From: Candidatus Roslinia caecavium
GTDB lineage: Bacteria; Bacillota; Clostridia; Monoglobales; Monoglobaceae
Direction: 5' to 3'
DNA: 64,000 nucleotides
NCBI GenBank assembly: GCA_904419955.1
Contig: CAJFTO010000006.1
Location: 1 to 64,000 of the forward strand
Shown here: positions 16,260-24,608 of the stretch, in pieces
How the letters are laid out: each line of letters starts with the position of its first letter
How positions within the stretch are numbered: the stretch's first letter is position 1
Translations under genes and position numbers: made by a program
The notes under the pieces: generated by a model
The model's database searches: none
The model's input: only the letters and a program-made list of their open reading frames with translations
Told to the model about the DNA's origin: nothing

Positions 16260-18200
16260 ATGAAGATCATCGACTTGCTGAAACCCAATTCAATAGCGTT
16301 AAATTACGCTCCGGAATCTAAAGAACAGTTATACGACAAGTTGATCTCACTGCACGACGGAGCCGGAACTATTTCTGATAAGAAACAGTTTAAGGCGGAT
16401 ATTTTAAAGAGAGAAGAGGAGGGGCCTACGGCTATAGGCGACGGAGTTGCGATACCGCACGCCAAGAGCGAGGCCGTAAGGAGACCGGGTCTCGCGGCGG
16501 TAACCGTTCCCGGCGGGATAGACCTCGACGCGTTGGACGGCGAAAAGTCGAACCTGATATTTATGATAGCCGCGCCCGCGTCGGGAGCCGATACGCATCT
16601 GGAGGTATTGTCGAGACTTACGGTAATGCTCATGAACGAGGACTTCAGAGCCAGCCTTTTGGCCGCTAAATCTCCTAAGGAATTCCTTGATATGATCGAT
16701 AAAAAAGAAAAGGAAAAATACGGCGACGAAGGCGGTCAAAACGAAGCGAAGAGCTCCGCTCCGGCAAGCGCCGCGGCGAAAAAGAACGTAAAGATAGTAG
16801 CCGTCACCGCCTGTCCGACGGGAATAGCCCATACTTTTATGGCGGCGGAAGCGCTCGAACAGGCGGCCGCTGAAATGGGAGTCGAGATCAAGGTCGAAAC
16901 AAACGGCAGCGGCGGAACCAAGAACGAGCTTACGAGCAAGGAGATCGCCGAAGCCGACGGCGTTATAATCGCGGCGGATAAAAACGTCGAGATGGCGAGA
17001 TTCAACGGAAAGAGAATGGTCCAGACTAAGGTCTCGGACGGTATCCATAAACCTAAAGAGCTTATAGAGAGAATAACGAGCGGATCCGCCGGAATATACA
17101 ACCATAAAGGCGGCGGCGCGGCGGTTTCGTCCGGAAACGAGGGCGGCGACGGAGTAGGTCATACGATATATAAGCATTTGATGAACGGCGTATCTCATAT
17201 GCTGCCGTTTGTCACAGGCGGAGGTATCTTGATAGCGTTGGCTTTCCTCTTGGACGACTATTCGATAGATCCGAGTAATTTCGGTACCAACACGCCTCTC
17301 GCCGCGTTCTTTAAAACGGTAGGAGATACGGCGTTCGGGTTTATGCTGCCGATACTCGCGGGGTTCATAGCGATGAGTATCGCGGACAGGCCCGGTCTTG
17401 CGGTAGGTTTCGTCGGCGGAGCCTTAGCGGTTTCGGGCATGACGTTCGCGGAACCGTCGGGCGGAGTTACGGCGGGTTTCCTCGGAGCGTTGTTCGCAGG
17501 TTTTGCGGGCGGCTATATCACTTTAGGTCTTGAAAAGCTGTTTTCAAAACTGCCGCAGAGCCTCGAAGGTATCAAACCGGTGCTTCTGTATCCGCTTATC
17601 GGCATACTTATCATGGGCGTCGTGATGTGTATATTCAACCCGATAATAGCATGGCTCAATACGCTTCTCAGCAACGGACTGCACGCGATGAACGGGGCGA
17701 GCAAGATAGTTCTGGGCATGGTTTTAGGCGGCATGATGTCGATAGATATGGGAGGTCCGTTCAATAAAGCGGCGTACGTATTCGGCACCGCGGCGATATC
17801 CGAAGGCAACTATGATATAATGGCGGCCGTAATGGTCGGAGGCATGGTTCCGCCGCTCGCTATCGCGTTGGCTACTACCTTCTTTAAGAACAGATTTACC
17901 GCCAACGAGAGAAAGTCGGGCGTAGTAAACTACATCATGGGTCTTTGCTTTATAAGCGAGGGAGCTATCCCGTTCGCGGCGTCGGATCCGCTTCGCGTGC
18001 TGCCGTCCTGTATAATCGGAAGCGCGGTCTCGGGAGCGTTGTCGATGGCGTTCGGCTGTACGCTTATGGCTCCTCACGGCGGAATATTCGTATTCCCGGT
18101 CGTCGGAAACGTAGGCGGATATATAATCTCGCTTATTGCCGGCTCAGTAGTGGGAATGATATTGCTGGCGATCCTCAAAAAGCCTAAGACGGAAAATTAA
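16260..18200 (+). CDS. fruA: Fructose PTS permease, fused IIA-IIB-IIC
   Basis: The enzyme imports fructose as fructose 1-phosphate using phosphate from HPr. In the 646 residues, IIA comes first with the phospho-His in IPHAKS (about residue 67). After an Ala-rich linker (about 160-175) comes IIB with the phospho-Cys in VTACPTGIAHT (about residue 184), then the membrane IIC domain from about residue 300 to the end, with many Gly-rich helices. This A-B-C order is standard for Firmicute FruA. The SD GGGAG lies nine bases before ATG. An 86-base gap separates it from fruK. Confidence 0.96.
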   Translation: MKIIDLLKPNSIALNYAPESKEQLYDKLISLHDGAGTISDKKQFKADILKREEEGPTAIGDGVAIPHAKSEAVRRPGLAAVTVPGGIDLDALDGEKSNLIFMIAAPASGADTHLEVLSRLTVMLMNEDFRASLLAAKSPKEFLDMIDKKEKEKYGDEGGQNEAKSSAPASAAAKKNVKIVAVTACPTGIAHTFMAAEALEQAAAEMGVEIKVETNGSGGTKNELTSKEIAEADGVIIAADKNVEMARFNGKRMVQTKVSDGIHKPKELIERITSGSAGIYNHKGGGAAVSSGNEGGDGVGHTIYKHLMNGVSHMLPFVTGGGILIALAFLLDDYSIDPSNFGTNTPLAAFFKTVGDTAFGFMLPILAGFIAMSIADRPGLAVGFVGGALAVSGMTFAEPSGGVTAGFLGALFAGFAGGYITLGLEKLFSKLPQSLEGIKPVLLYPLIGILIMGVVMCIFNPIIAWLNTLLSNGLHAMNGASKIVLGMVLGGMMSIDMGGPFNKAAYVFGTAAISEGNYDIMAAVMVGGMVPPLAIALATTFFKNRFTANERKSGVVNYIMGLCFISEGAIPFAASDPLRVLPSCIIGSAVSGALSMAFGCTLMAPHGGIFVFPVVGNVGGYIISLIAGSVVGMILLAILKKPKTEN

Positions 18201-18236
18201 TAATTATTATCTATAGAGATACAAATTAAACGTAAA

Positions 18237-18280
18237 GCCGCAGAAGCAGGTTGTATTCGCTGTTTCTGCGGCGTTTTATA
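18237..18280. terminator. Bidirectional terminator between fruA and the araC-type gene
   Basis: GCCGCAGAAGCAG (18237-18249) pairs with CTGTTTCTGCGGC (18260-18272) with one mismatch. A GTTTTAT tail on the plus strand and a T-containing tail on the minus strand let it serve both converging genes. Confidence 0.8.
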
Positions 18281-18282
18281 TG

Positions 18283-19116
18283 TCAGATCAACTTGCTGGC
18301 GCGCTTAAATTTTGCGGGAGGTATGCTAAACTCTTTTTTAAACATTGTGCCAAAGTAATTGCTGTCGTTGAATCCGCATTCGAGAGCCACTTCGGTCACC
18401 GATTTGTCGGAGTTTTTCAACATTTTCGCGGCTTCCATTAGTCTCACTTTGACCAGATAATCCTTAAATCCAAATCCGGTTTTCTGCTTAAACTTTTTTG
18501 AAAAATACGTCGGACTCAGATTCGCCATTTCCGCCGCCATATTTAAGGTTATATTTTTCTGATAGTTCTTACTTATAAACCGAGCCATAAGCTGTATGAT
18601 CTCGTCGGTCGTATTGGGCGATTTAAGCGCGGTCTCGTTTTCAAGCTGATAATAGCGGAACATGGTCAGAAGCAGGATGCGGATATAGCTCTCGATCATC
18701 ATTCCCGAAATATTATCGTTGTGTTCTTCTTCAAAAAGAATGTTGTCGATAAGTTCCTGAAACTCGTGGATCTTGCTGTCCGGGATAGATATTACCTTGG
18801 CCGAGAGATACTCGTCTTTGTCCTCTGCGCCCAGAGATTCCAATACGGATATGATAAAGTCATACGGGATCATAGCCACAACGCGGGTGTGACTGATATT
18901 TTTTATAGAAGTGACCCGGTGTATCATTCCGCGCGGTATTAGCGCCAAGTCGCCCTCTTTCAGCGTATATATCTTATTGTCGAGAAACAGCCTGCTCCGC
19001 CCTTCTTCGAGATAATAGAGCTCGCAGTCGTCGTGATAGTGCGATTCATGCATGCTGTAATTGCCGAGACGCACCGTGCGAGAGACCTTGATATTGGGAA
19101 ATTGCGCCGTTTTCAT
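18283..19116 (-). CDS. AraC-family regulator with cupin sensor
   Basis: The 277-residue protein has an N-terminal cupin-like sensing domain with HESHYHDDCELYYL and GDLALIPRGMIH, and a C-terminal double helix-turn-helix of the AraC type (MAAEMANLSPTYFSKKFKQ and ALECGFNDSNYFGTMFKKE). Such proteins usually respond to sugars or small effectors. Two starts are possible. The ATG at 19131 overlaps the SD GAGG, while the ATG at 19116 is nine bases after it, so 19116 is chosen. It is divergent from the MATE gene at 19322 with 205 bases between, which makes control of that pump plausible but unproven. Confidence 0.88.
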   Translation of the reverse strand: MKTAQFPNIKVSRTVRLGNYSMHESHYHDDCELYYLEEGRSRLFLDNKIYTLKEGDLALIPRGMIHRVTSIKNISHTRVVAMIPYDFIISVLESLGAEDKDEYLSAKVISIPDSKIHEFQELIDNILFEEEHNDNISGMMIESYIRILLLTMFRYYQLENETALKSPNTTDEIIQLMARFISKNYQKNITLNMAAEMANLSPTYFSKKFKQKTGFGFKDYLVKVRLMEAAKMLKNSDKSVTEVALECGFNDSNYFGTMFKKEFSIPPAKFKRASKLI

Positions 19117-19321
19117 AACATATCGCCTCATAAAATAATTATAATTTGAGTAAACTTAAATCGACCTTTGAGATAAGTATAACACAAATAAATAAAAAGT
19201 ATATAGTTAATATAGACAAAAAAATTAAGTTTTTATTAAATTGGATAAATAATTTAAGGAATTTATTCTTTTTTTGCCGTATACTTAGTCTATCTTAAAA
19301 CAGATTGGAAGGCGGTATCGT

Positions 19322-20722
19322 ATGGGCGGATTAAAAAGCCTATTTATGGTAAAAAACAATAAGGAACTGATACTACACGGTAAAATTTCAAGGGCGTTAA
19401 TAATGCTGGCCGTACCGATAATCATCACTAATTTTTTGCAGAGCATGTATAACTTGACCGACACATTTTGGCTGGGTAAGATAGGAACGCTTCCTCAAGC
19501 GGCTATCTCTCTTGTTTCGCCAGTGCAGAGCACGGTCATGAGCTTTGGGCAGGGAATAACGATGGCGGGGTCTATATTGATCTCGCAGTACATAGGCGCC
19601 GGAGACGAGAAAAACGGAAAAGGGATGGCGAACCAGATTTTTCTGTGCTCGATGATATTTTCAATAGTGTGCGCCGCGGTTTTATGCGCCGCCTCTCCGC
19701 TTATAATCGGCTGGATGGGCGCCGACGCCGAGCTTATGGCGCCGAGTAACACATATCTTAGAATAGTGGTTCTGGATATGCCACTCCTGTTTATAATGAA
19801 CATCTACTCGGCGGTAAATCAGGCCCAGGGTAATACCATATCGCCGATGCTGGTCAACTTTTTAGGAATATTTATAAATATGTTCCTCGATCCGCTTCTG
19901 ATGTTCGGCCTCGATATGGGGATAGCGGGAGCCGCGCTGGCTACGTTGGGCGCTAAGATCCCGTGCGCGGCGATAGGCTTGATATCGCTGCTCAATAAAA
20001 ATAACTATATACATCTTGATCTTAAGAGTATGAGACCGGATTGGAAGAAAATTAAAAAGATAATCACGGTTGGCTTCCCGACGGCCGTAGGCAACAGCGC
20101 GATGCAGTTCGGCTTTGTGCTCATGTCGAAGAACGTCTACGTATTCGGCGCCGAGGCTATGGCGGCGTACGGAGTGGGGAATAAGATCAACTCGGTGGTC
20201 ACCCTTCCCGCGAACGCGCTCGGTTCCGCGACGTCTACGATAGTCGGACAAAACCTCGGAGCGGGACAGCTGGACAGAGCGGAAAAGGGGTATAAATACG
20301 CGAGGAACTTCGCGGTCGTATTCCTGTTTGTTCTTGGAATGATCCTGGCTCGAGAGCCGGTTGCAACGCTTATGGTAAATATATTTACAAGCGACGACGC
20401 GGTTGTTCCTATGGCGGTCGATTTCATCGCAATTATGGCTACCTGGTGCTTCACCAACGGCGTGTACAACTGCACCATAGGGCTCTTGAACGGTTCGGGC
20501 AAGACGAAGGCTACGATGCTCGTTGAAGCGGCGAGACTGTGGGTGTTTAGGTTCGCGACGATATTCTTCTGCCAGAATATACTGCATATGGGCGTTGAAA
20601 GCATATGGTATTCGGTAGTGGTAAGCAACGGTATTTCAGCGGCTATACTCTATGCGTTATACCGTCTCCGCGGATGGGAGAAGGACACCCTTGGCATAAG
20701 AAAAGTAAAGACTGTAAAATAA
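19322..20722 (+). CDS. MATE-family efflux transporter
   Basis: MATE transporters export drugs or metabolites in exchange for Na+ or H+. The 466 residues form about twelve membrane segments in two six-helix halves. The typical opening PIIITNFLQSMYNLTDTFWLG appears in the first helix and a similar block near residue 255 begins the second half. The start ATG follows GGAAGGCGG. Divergent from the AraC-type gene and ended by its own terminator, it is probably a single-gene unit. The substrate is unknown. Confidence 0.93.
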   Translation: MGGLKSLFMVKNNKELILHGKISRALIMLAVPIIITNFLQSMYNLTDTFWLGKIGTLPQAAISLVSPVQSTVMSFGQGITMAGSILISQYIGAGDEKNGKGMANQIFLCSMIFSIVCAAVLCAASPLIIGWMGADAELMAPSNTYLRIVVLDMPLLFIMNIYSAVNQAQGNTISPMLVNFLGIFINMFLDPLLMFGLDMGIAGAALATLGAKIPCAAIGLISLLNKNNYIHLDLKSMRPDWKKIKKIITVGFPTAVGNSAMQFGFVLMSKNVYVFGAEAMAAYGVGNKINSVVTLPANALGSATSTIVGQNLGAGQLDRAEKGYKYARNFAVVFLFVLGMILAREPVATLMVNIFTSDDAVVPMAVDFIAIMATWCFTNGVYNCTIGLLNGSGKTKATMLVEAARLWVFRFATIFFCQNILHMGVESIWYSVVVSNGISAAILYALYRLRGWEKDTLGIRKVKTVK

Positions 20723-20737
20723 AAATTTAATAGTTGC

Positions 20738-20770
20738 GCCCGCCGCGTTTATTTGCGGCGGGCTATTTAG
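20738..20770 (+). terminator. Terminator of the MATE gene
   Basis: GCCCGCCGC (20738-20746) pairs perfectly with GCGGCGGGC (20755-20763), with a TATTTA tail. Confidence 0.7.
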
Positions 20771-20824
20771 ATCGGGTAGAACGTTTTATATTGAGTTTAT
20801 GAATATTTGAATCGATATATACTC

Positions 20825-21274
20825 CTATCCCGCGGCCGGAGTTTTCCGTCTTTGCTTATATTTTTCTCGCGTCGCGCAGCCGCCGCGAATATGTCTTTCG
20901 TTTTTGTTCTTCAGCAAAACGGCGCCGACTTCTTCGGCGAGCCGCCTATTAATTTTGCCGAGTCTTTGCGTAACGTCTTTATGTACGGTAGATTTGGAAA
21001 CGCCGAAGGCTTTGGCGGCGTCTCTGACCGTGCATTTGTTTTCAACTATATAATTCGCCAAGCAGACTGTTCTGTATTCAATGTCCCTCGGTCTTCCTTC
21101 TCGAGTATATTTATACGCCGCGCTTTTCAGCCTATCCAATTTATCTTTATCGGCATAGACGCCGCCGTATGTATTATTTTCACAGACGCTCATATCTTGG
21201 CGGATAAGGTCGCTCGCCGCGTCGTTTTGGCGGTCGTTGTTGTTTAAATCGTCGAATACGCCATTCATATTCAC
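20825..21274 (-). CDS. spoIIID: Sporulation regulator SpoIIID, long form
   Basis: SpoIIID is a small DNA-binding protein acting in the mother cell after sigma-E, repressing some genes and activating others including sigK. The core (residues about 63-141) matches the family closely: helix-turn-helix VRDAAKAFGVSKSTVHKDV and the C-terminal ERHIRGGCATREKYKQ. Usual length is about 80-95 residues; this one has 149 because of a 62-residue N-terminal extension rich in Asn and Asp. The extension is probably translated, since GTG 21274 has the SD GGGAGG eight bases upstream. The sigK gene lies 2.4 kb away. Confidence 0.93.
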   Translation of the reverse strand: MNMNGVFDDLNNNDRQNDAASDLIRQDMSVCENNTYGGVYADKDKLDRLKSAAYKYTREGRPRDIEYRTVCLANYIVENKCTVRDAAKAFGVSKSTVHKDVTQRLGKINRRLAEEVGAVLLKNKNERHIRGGCATREKYKQRRKTPAAG

Positions 21275-21538
21275 ATAAACAGCCTCCCTATATTTTACAT
21301 TTTATTCAATTTATATGCGCGGCCGACGCTATATATTCCGGGCGCGCGTTCTAAACCGGATAAATTGACCGGAGCGCTCAAAATACGCGGCAATAGAATC
21401 GCATTAGATGGTAAAGTATTCATATTCATAAATAACGCTTGATAAATATTGCGCGTTACGGTATATTTATAAAATGGGCATATGCGCATGAAGAAGAGTT
21501 TTGTTAAATTTATTCGTTATAAAGGAGGATGCGTAAAA

Positions 21539-21718
21539 TTGAAGCTTAGAATTATAAGAAAGGATAAAGGACTGAGCGTTCCGGAGCTGTCAAAGCTGTC
21601 CGAAGTTCCGATACGAACTATAGAAGATATAGAACGCCGCGGCGACTGTAAGGTTTCGACCGCCAAAAAACTTGCCGGGGCGCTTTCCGTGTCGCTCGAC
21701 GAACTCTGCGGCGATTGA
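21539..21718 (+). CDS. Small XRE-type DNA-binding protein
   Basis: The 59-residue protein is almost only an XRE/Cro-type helix-turn-helix (LSVPELSKLSEVPIRTIEDIER, then TAKKLAGALSVSLDEL). The SD AAAGGAGG at 21521-21528 points to TTG 21539 as the start; the frame is open further upstream, but without an SD. Such mini-regulators may control themselves or neighbours, or be remnants of mobile elements. No toxin or phage gene is adjacent. Confidence 0.7.
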   Translation: MKLRIIRKDKGLSVPELSKLSEVPIRTIEDIERRGDCKVSTAKKLAGALSVSLDELCGD

Positions 21719-21866
21719 TAAGCGTGTTGTAAACGCAGAGGTTATGGATTCTTGACACAATTTAAGAATTTGGATATAATATGGAATCATAAAGTCTGTT
21801 CGCTTATTTTATAGCTTGAACAACAAGTTTGATATTTTATTTTATATTACGAGGAGGACTCACAGC

Positions 21867-23237
21867 ATGAAATATGACGTTCCGTATAAGATATTTTTGA
21901 CCGAGGAAGAGCTTCCGAAGCAGTGGCATAACGTGCGCGCGGTAATGAAAGAGTTGCCGGATCCATTTATAAACCCGGCTACGCTTCAGCCCTGTACGGC
22001 CGACGATCTAAGGCCGGTATTTTGCGACGATCTGATAGCTCAGGAATTGAACACTACGGATCTATATATAGACATACCCGAGGAAATACGGGATTTTTAC
22101 AGAATGTACAGACCGTCTCCGGTGGTCAGGGCGTATAATTTGGAGAAAGCGCTCGATACTCCCGCAAAGATATATTATAAATTTGAAGGACAGAACACAT
22201 CCGGTTCGCATAAGCTGAATTCGGCGGTCGCTCAGGTTTATTACGCTAAGAAGCAGGGCCTGACGCATCTTACGACCGAGACCGGAGCGGGACAATGGGG
22301 AACGGCGCTCGCGATGGCTTGCGCGTTCTATAACGTCGATCTGACCGTTTTTATGGTCAAGGTATCAGCCGAGCAAAAGCCTCACAGACGCGCTGTGATT
22401 CAGACTTACGGCGGAAAAGTGATTGCGTCGCCGTCGGATACTACCGAGGTCGGACGTAAGATACTCGCCGAGAACCCCAATACCGGCGGTTCATTGGGCT
22501 GCGCCATATCCGAAGCGATGGAATTGGCCTTAAAGACGGACAACTGTCGTTATGTTCTGGGAAGCGTTTTGAACCACGTGCTGCTCCATCAAACGGTGAT
22601 CGGCTTGGAGGCCAAAACGGCGCTCGATAAATACGGAGTGGAGCCGGATATTATAATCGGCTGCGCGGGCGGCGGTTCTAACTTAGGCGGATTGATCTCG
22701 CCGTTTATGGAAGGGAAAATATTAAACCAAAACGATATCGAGTTTATAGCCGTCGAACCCGCTTCGTGTCCGTCTTTGACGAGAGGAAAGTATGCGTACG
22801 ACTTTGGAGATACCGGCAAGACCACGCCGCTTATGAGAATGTATACTTTAGGAAGCGGATTCATTCCTTCGCCGAACCATGCCGGAGGACTCAGATACCA
22901 CGGTATGTCTCCTATCGTGTCTAAGTTGTATCACGACGGTTATATAACCGCAAGAAGCGTAGAACAGACAAAGGTGTTCGACGCCGCTATAGAATTTGCC
23001 AAAACCGAAGGAACTCTGCCCGCTCCCGAGTCGTCTCACGCGATCAAGGTCGCTATTGACGAGGCTTTAAAATGCAAGGAAACGGGAGAGGCGAAAAATA
23101 TTCTTTTCGGCCTGACAGGTACGGGATATTTTGATATGTCGGCGTATACCGCGTATCATGACGGAACTATGACCGACTATATTCCGACGGACGAGGACTT
23201 GCAAAAAGGTTTTGATTCATTGCCGCAAATTGATTAG
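21867..23237 (+). CDS. trpB: Tryptophan synthase beta chain, TrpB2 type
   Basis: TrpB condenses indole with serine to tryptophan using PLP. The 456 residues exceed the roughly 400 of classical TrpB and carry the TrpB2-type N-terminus. The PLP lysine is in TSGSHKLNSA (near residue 115) and the phosphate loop is CAGGGSNLGG (near 267). The start ATG has GAGGAGG ten bases upstream. No trpA or other trp gene is in the window, which is common for TrpB2. It may salvage indole rather than complete a full pathway. It ends in a strong terminator. Confidence 0.93.
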   Translation: MKYDVPYKIFLTEEELPKQWHNVRAVMKELPDPFINPATLQPCTADDLRPVFCDDLIAQELNTTDLYIDIPEEIRDFYRMYRPSPVVRAYNLEKALDTPAKIYYKFEGQNTSGSHKLNSAVAQVYYAKKQGLTHLTTETGAGQWGTALAMACAFYNVDLTVFMVKVSAEQKPHRRAVIQTYGGKVIASPSDTTEVGRKILAENPNTGGSLGCAISEAMELALKTDNCRYVLGSVLNHVLLHQTVIGLEAKTALDKYGVEPDIIIGCAGGGSNLGGLISPFMEGKILNQNDIEFIAVEPASCPSLTRGKYAYDFGDTGKTTPLMRMYTLGSGFIPSPNHAGGLRYHGMSPIVSKLYHDGYITARSVEQTKVFDAAIEFAKTEGTLPAPESSHAIKVAIDEALKCKETGEAKNILFGLTGTGYFDMSAYTAYHDGTMTDYIPTDEDLQKGFDSLPQID

Positions 23238-23244
23238 TATTTTA

Positions 23245-23280
23245 GCTCCGGGCCATTAGCGTCGCGCCCGGAGCTTTTTT
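23245..23280 (+). terminator. Terminator of trpB
   Basis: GCTCCGGGC (23245-23253) pairs perfectly with GCCCGGAGC (23266-23274), followed by six T. Confidence 0.9.
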
Positions 23281-23365
23281 AACGAGGGCTTTGGTAGAAT
23301 TGTATAAAAAAATTGCAAATTATATAGATGCTTTAGACAAAATTTCTCTGTGTGCAAAATATTAA

Positions 23366-23394
23366 TTGAAATTTAGATATTTATAATTTATAAT
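23366..23394 (+). promoter_or_regulatory. Sigma-A-like promoter upstream of sigK
   Basis: TTGAAA (23366-23371), 17-base spacer, TATAAT (23389-23394). Start of transcription near 23401. A vegetative-type promoter here is notable because sigK is normally transcribed by sigma-E with SpoIIID. Confidence 0.6.
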
Positions 23395-23400
23395 ATGTAA

Positions 23401-23545
23401 TGTAAAAAGAATAAAGATTTCTTCCCAAAATCTTTCAATAAGCCAAAAGGTTGGAGACCTGACCGGTTGTGCATCTTTAGCTTGGCTGGCCTGCTTAAAT
23501 ACTCAGAGGATACTTTTTTATTCTTAAAGATGCACTTTTGTTCAT
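23401..23545 (+). ncRNA. Candidate structured RNA in the sigK leader
   Basis: Starting near the predicted transcript start, this stretch shows several complementary blocks: hairpin AAGATTT/AAATCTT (23414-23420 with 23428-23434), AGGT/ACCT just after it, and a perfect 11-base pair of GTGCATCTTTA (23469-23479) with TAAAGATGCAC (23525-23535), followed by TTTTG. A further 9-base match, AAGAATAAA (23407-23415) with TTTATTCTT (23517-23525), and AGCCAA with TTGGCT cannot all form at once with the 11-base stem. That suggests a pseudoknot or alternative folds. It resembles no RNA class I can name. Confidence 0.45.
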
Positions 23546-23638
23546 TTCTTAATTGAAAAAACTTTAATTAAATTAGGACTTGCAAATAAGAAAGAGATTT
23601 AGCATATAAATTACCAGAATGATTAAGGAGGTAATTAT

Positions 23639-24322
23639 ATGTTATTTTTTTTCGACGCGTTGCTTCAATCTATCGTCGCGCTTCTCTCATATATATCGAA
23701 TAACAACTCGTTTCCCAAACCGCTGCCGCCGGAAGAGGAAAAGAAATGCATAGACGAATTTATGAACGGCAGCGTTGAAGCCGGAAACAAATTGGTAGAG
23801 CATAATTTGAGATTGGTCGCGCATATAGCGAAAAAATATTCTCAGTCCACAAGAGACAGCGAGGACTTGATCTCAATAGGAACTATAGGATTGATAAAGG
23901 GCATCAACAGTTTCGACCCGTCGAAAGGAACGAGGCTCGCCACGTACGCGGCAAGATGCGTTGAAAACGAAATCCTAATGCTTATCAGAAACCAAAAAAA
24001 GCGTCAAAATGACGTCTCGTTAAACGAATCTATCGGTACGGATAAAGAGGGCAACGCCATTTTACTTATGGATATAATAAGCGCCGACGGCGAAGGCGTA
24101 TTTGAGGAATTTCAATTATCCGAACAGACCAAAAAGCTTTATGAAAATATAAAAAACGAACTCGATCCAAGGGAAAGAGAGATCGTAATACTGCGATACG
24201 GGCTCGGCGACGGAAGATGCCTAACCCAGCGGGAAATTGCAAAAATGATGAATATTTCGAGGTCGTATGTTTCGAGAATTGAAAAAAAAGCCATATCTAA
24301 ACTCCGAAAGGGGATTGTTTGA
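23639..24322 (+). CDS. sigK: Sporulation sigma factor sigma-K
   Basis: Sigma-K directs late mother-cell gene expression in sporulation. The 227 residues include a hydrophobic N-terminal pro-region (residues about 1-22), region 2 with NLRLVAHIAKKY and EDLISIGTIGLIKGI, and region 4 with LTQREIAKMMNISRSYVSRIEKKA. The pro-sequence and the YISNNNSFPKPL stretch fit sigma-K better than sigma-E. The gene is intact, so no skin-type element interrupts it. AAGGAGG precedes the ATG. It lies behind a long leader and is followed immediately by a terminator. Confidence 0.93.
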   Translation: MLFFFDALLQSIVALLSYISNNNSFPKPLPPEEEKKCIDEFMNGSVEAGNKLVEHNLRLVAHIAKKYSQSTRDSEDLISIGTIGLIKGINSFDPSKGTRLATYAARCVENEILMLIRNQKKRQNDVSLNESIGTDKEGNAILLMDIISADGEGVFEEFQLSEQTKKLYENIKNELDPREREIVILRYGLGDGRCLTQREIAKMMNISRSYVSRIEKKAISKLRKGIV

Positions 24323-24342
24323 ATTATCATATCTCTAATATC

Positions 24343-24377
24343 GACGCTGTACGCCGTTTAAACGGCGGCAGTGTTTT
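24343..24377 (+). terminator. Terminator of sigK
   Basis: ACGCTGTACGCCG pairs with CGGCGGCAGTGT around a TTTAAA loop with a small mismatch, followed by TTTTTAG. It begins about 20 bases after the sigK stop. Confidence 0.85.
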
Positions 24378-24430
24378 TAGTATGCTTGTCGGCTATTTGA
24401 AATTAATTTTAATTATTACCTTGATAGCGG

Positions 24431-24459
24431 TTGAATTTTCTATCTTTTGGGTGTATAAT
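24431..24459 (+). promoter_or_regulatory. Sigma-A promoter of the second araC-type gene
   Basis: TTGAAT (24431-24436), 17-base spacer, TATAAT (24454-24459). The leader is about 140 nucleotides. Confidence 0.65.
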
Positions 24460-24608
24460 ATTATAGGTTTTTTTGTACTATTTTTTATAACTATAAAAAT
24501 GCGCTTGTTTATTTTGAGTTAAATAGCGTATTTTTTGTACAGTGCGTTATGAGCGTTTTCAGGCGGATCATGCGCTCGTATACGTGAACTTTGGAGGTAG
24601 AGGAAGTT

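Noticed and set aside
20807-21247. 146-codon plus-strand frame opposite spoIIID
   Set aside because: No SD and no recognisable domain, while the opposite strand encodes an unmistakable SpoIIID.
24319-24522. Hydrophobic 67-codon frame overlapping the sigK stop
   Set aside because: It starts at TTG and runs straight through the strong sigK terminator and over the promoter of the next gene; the hydrophobicity comes from AT-rich sequence.
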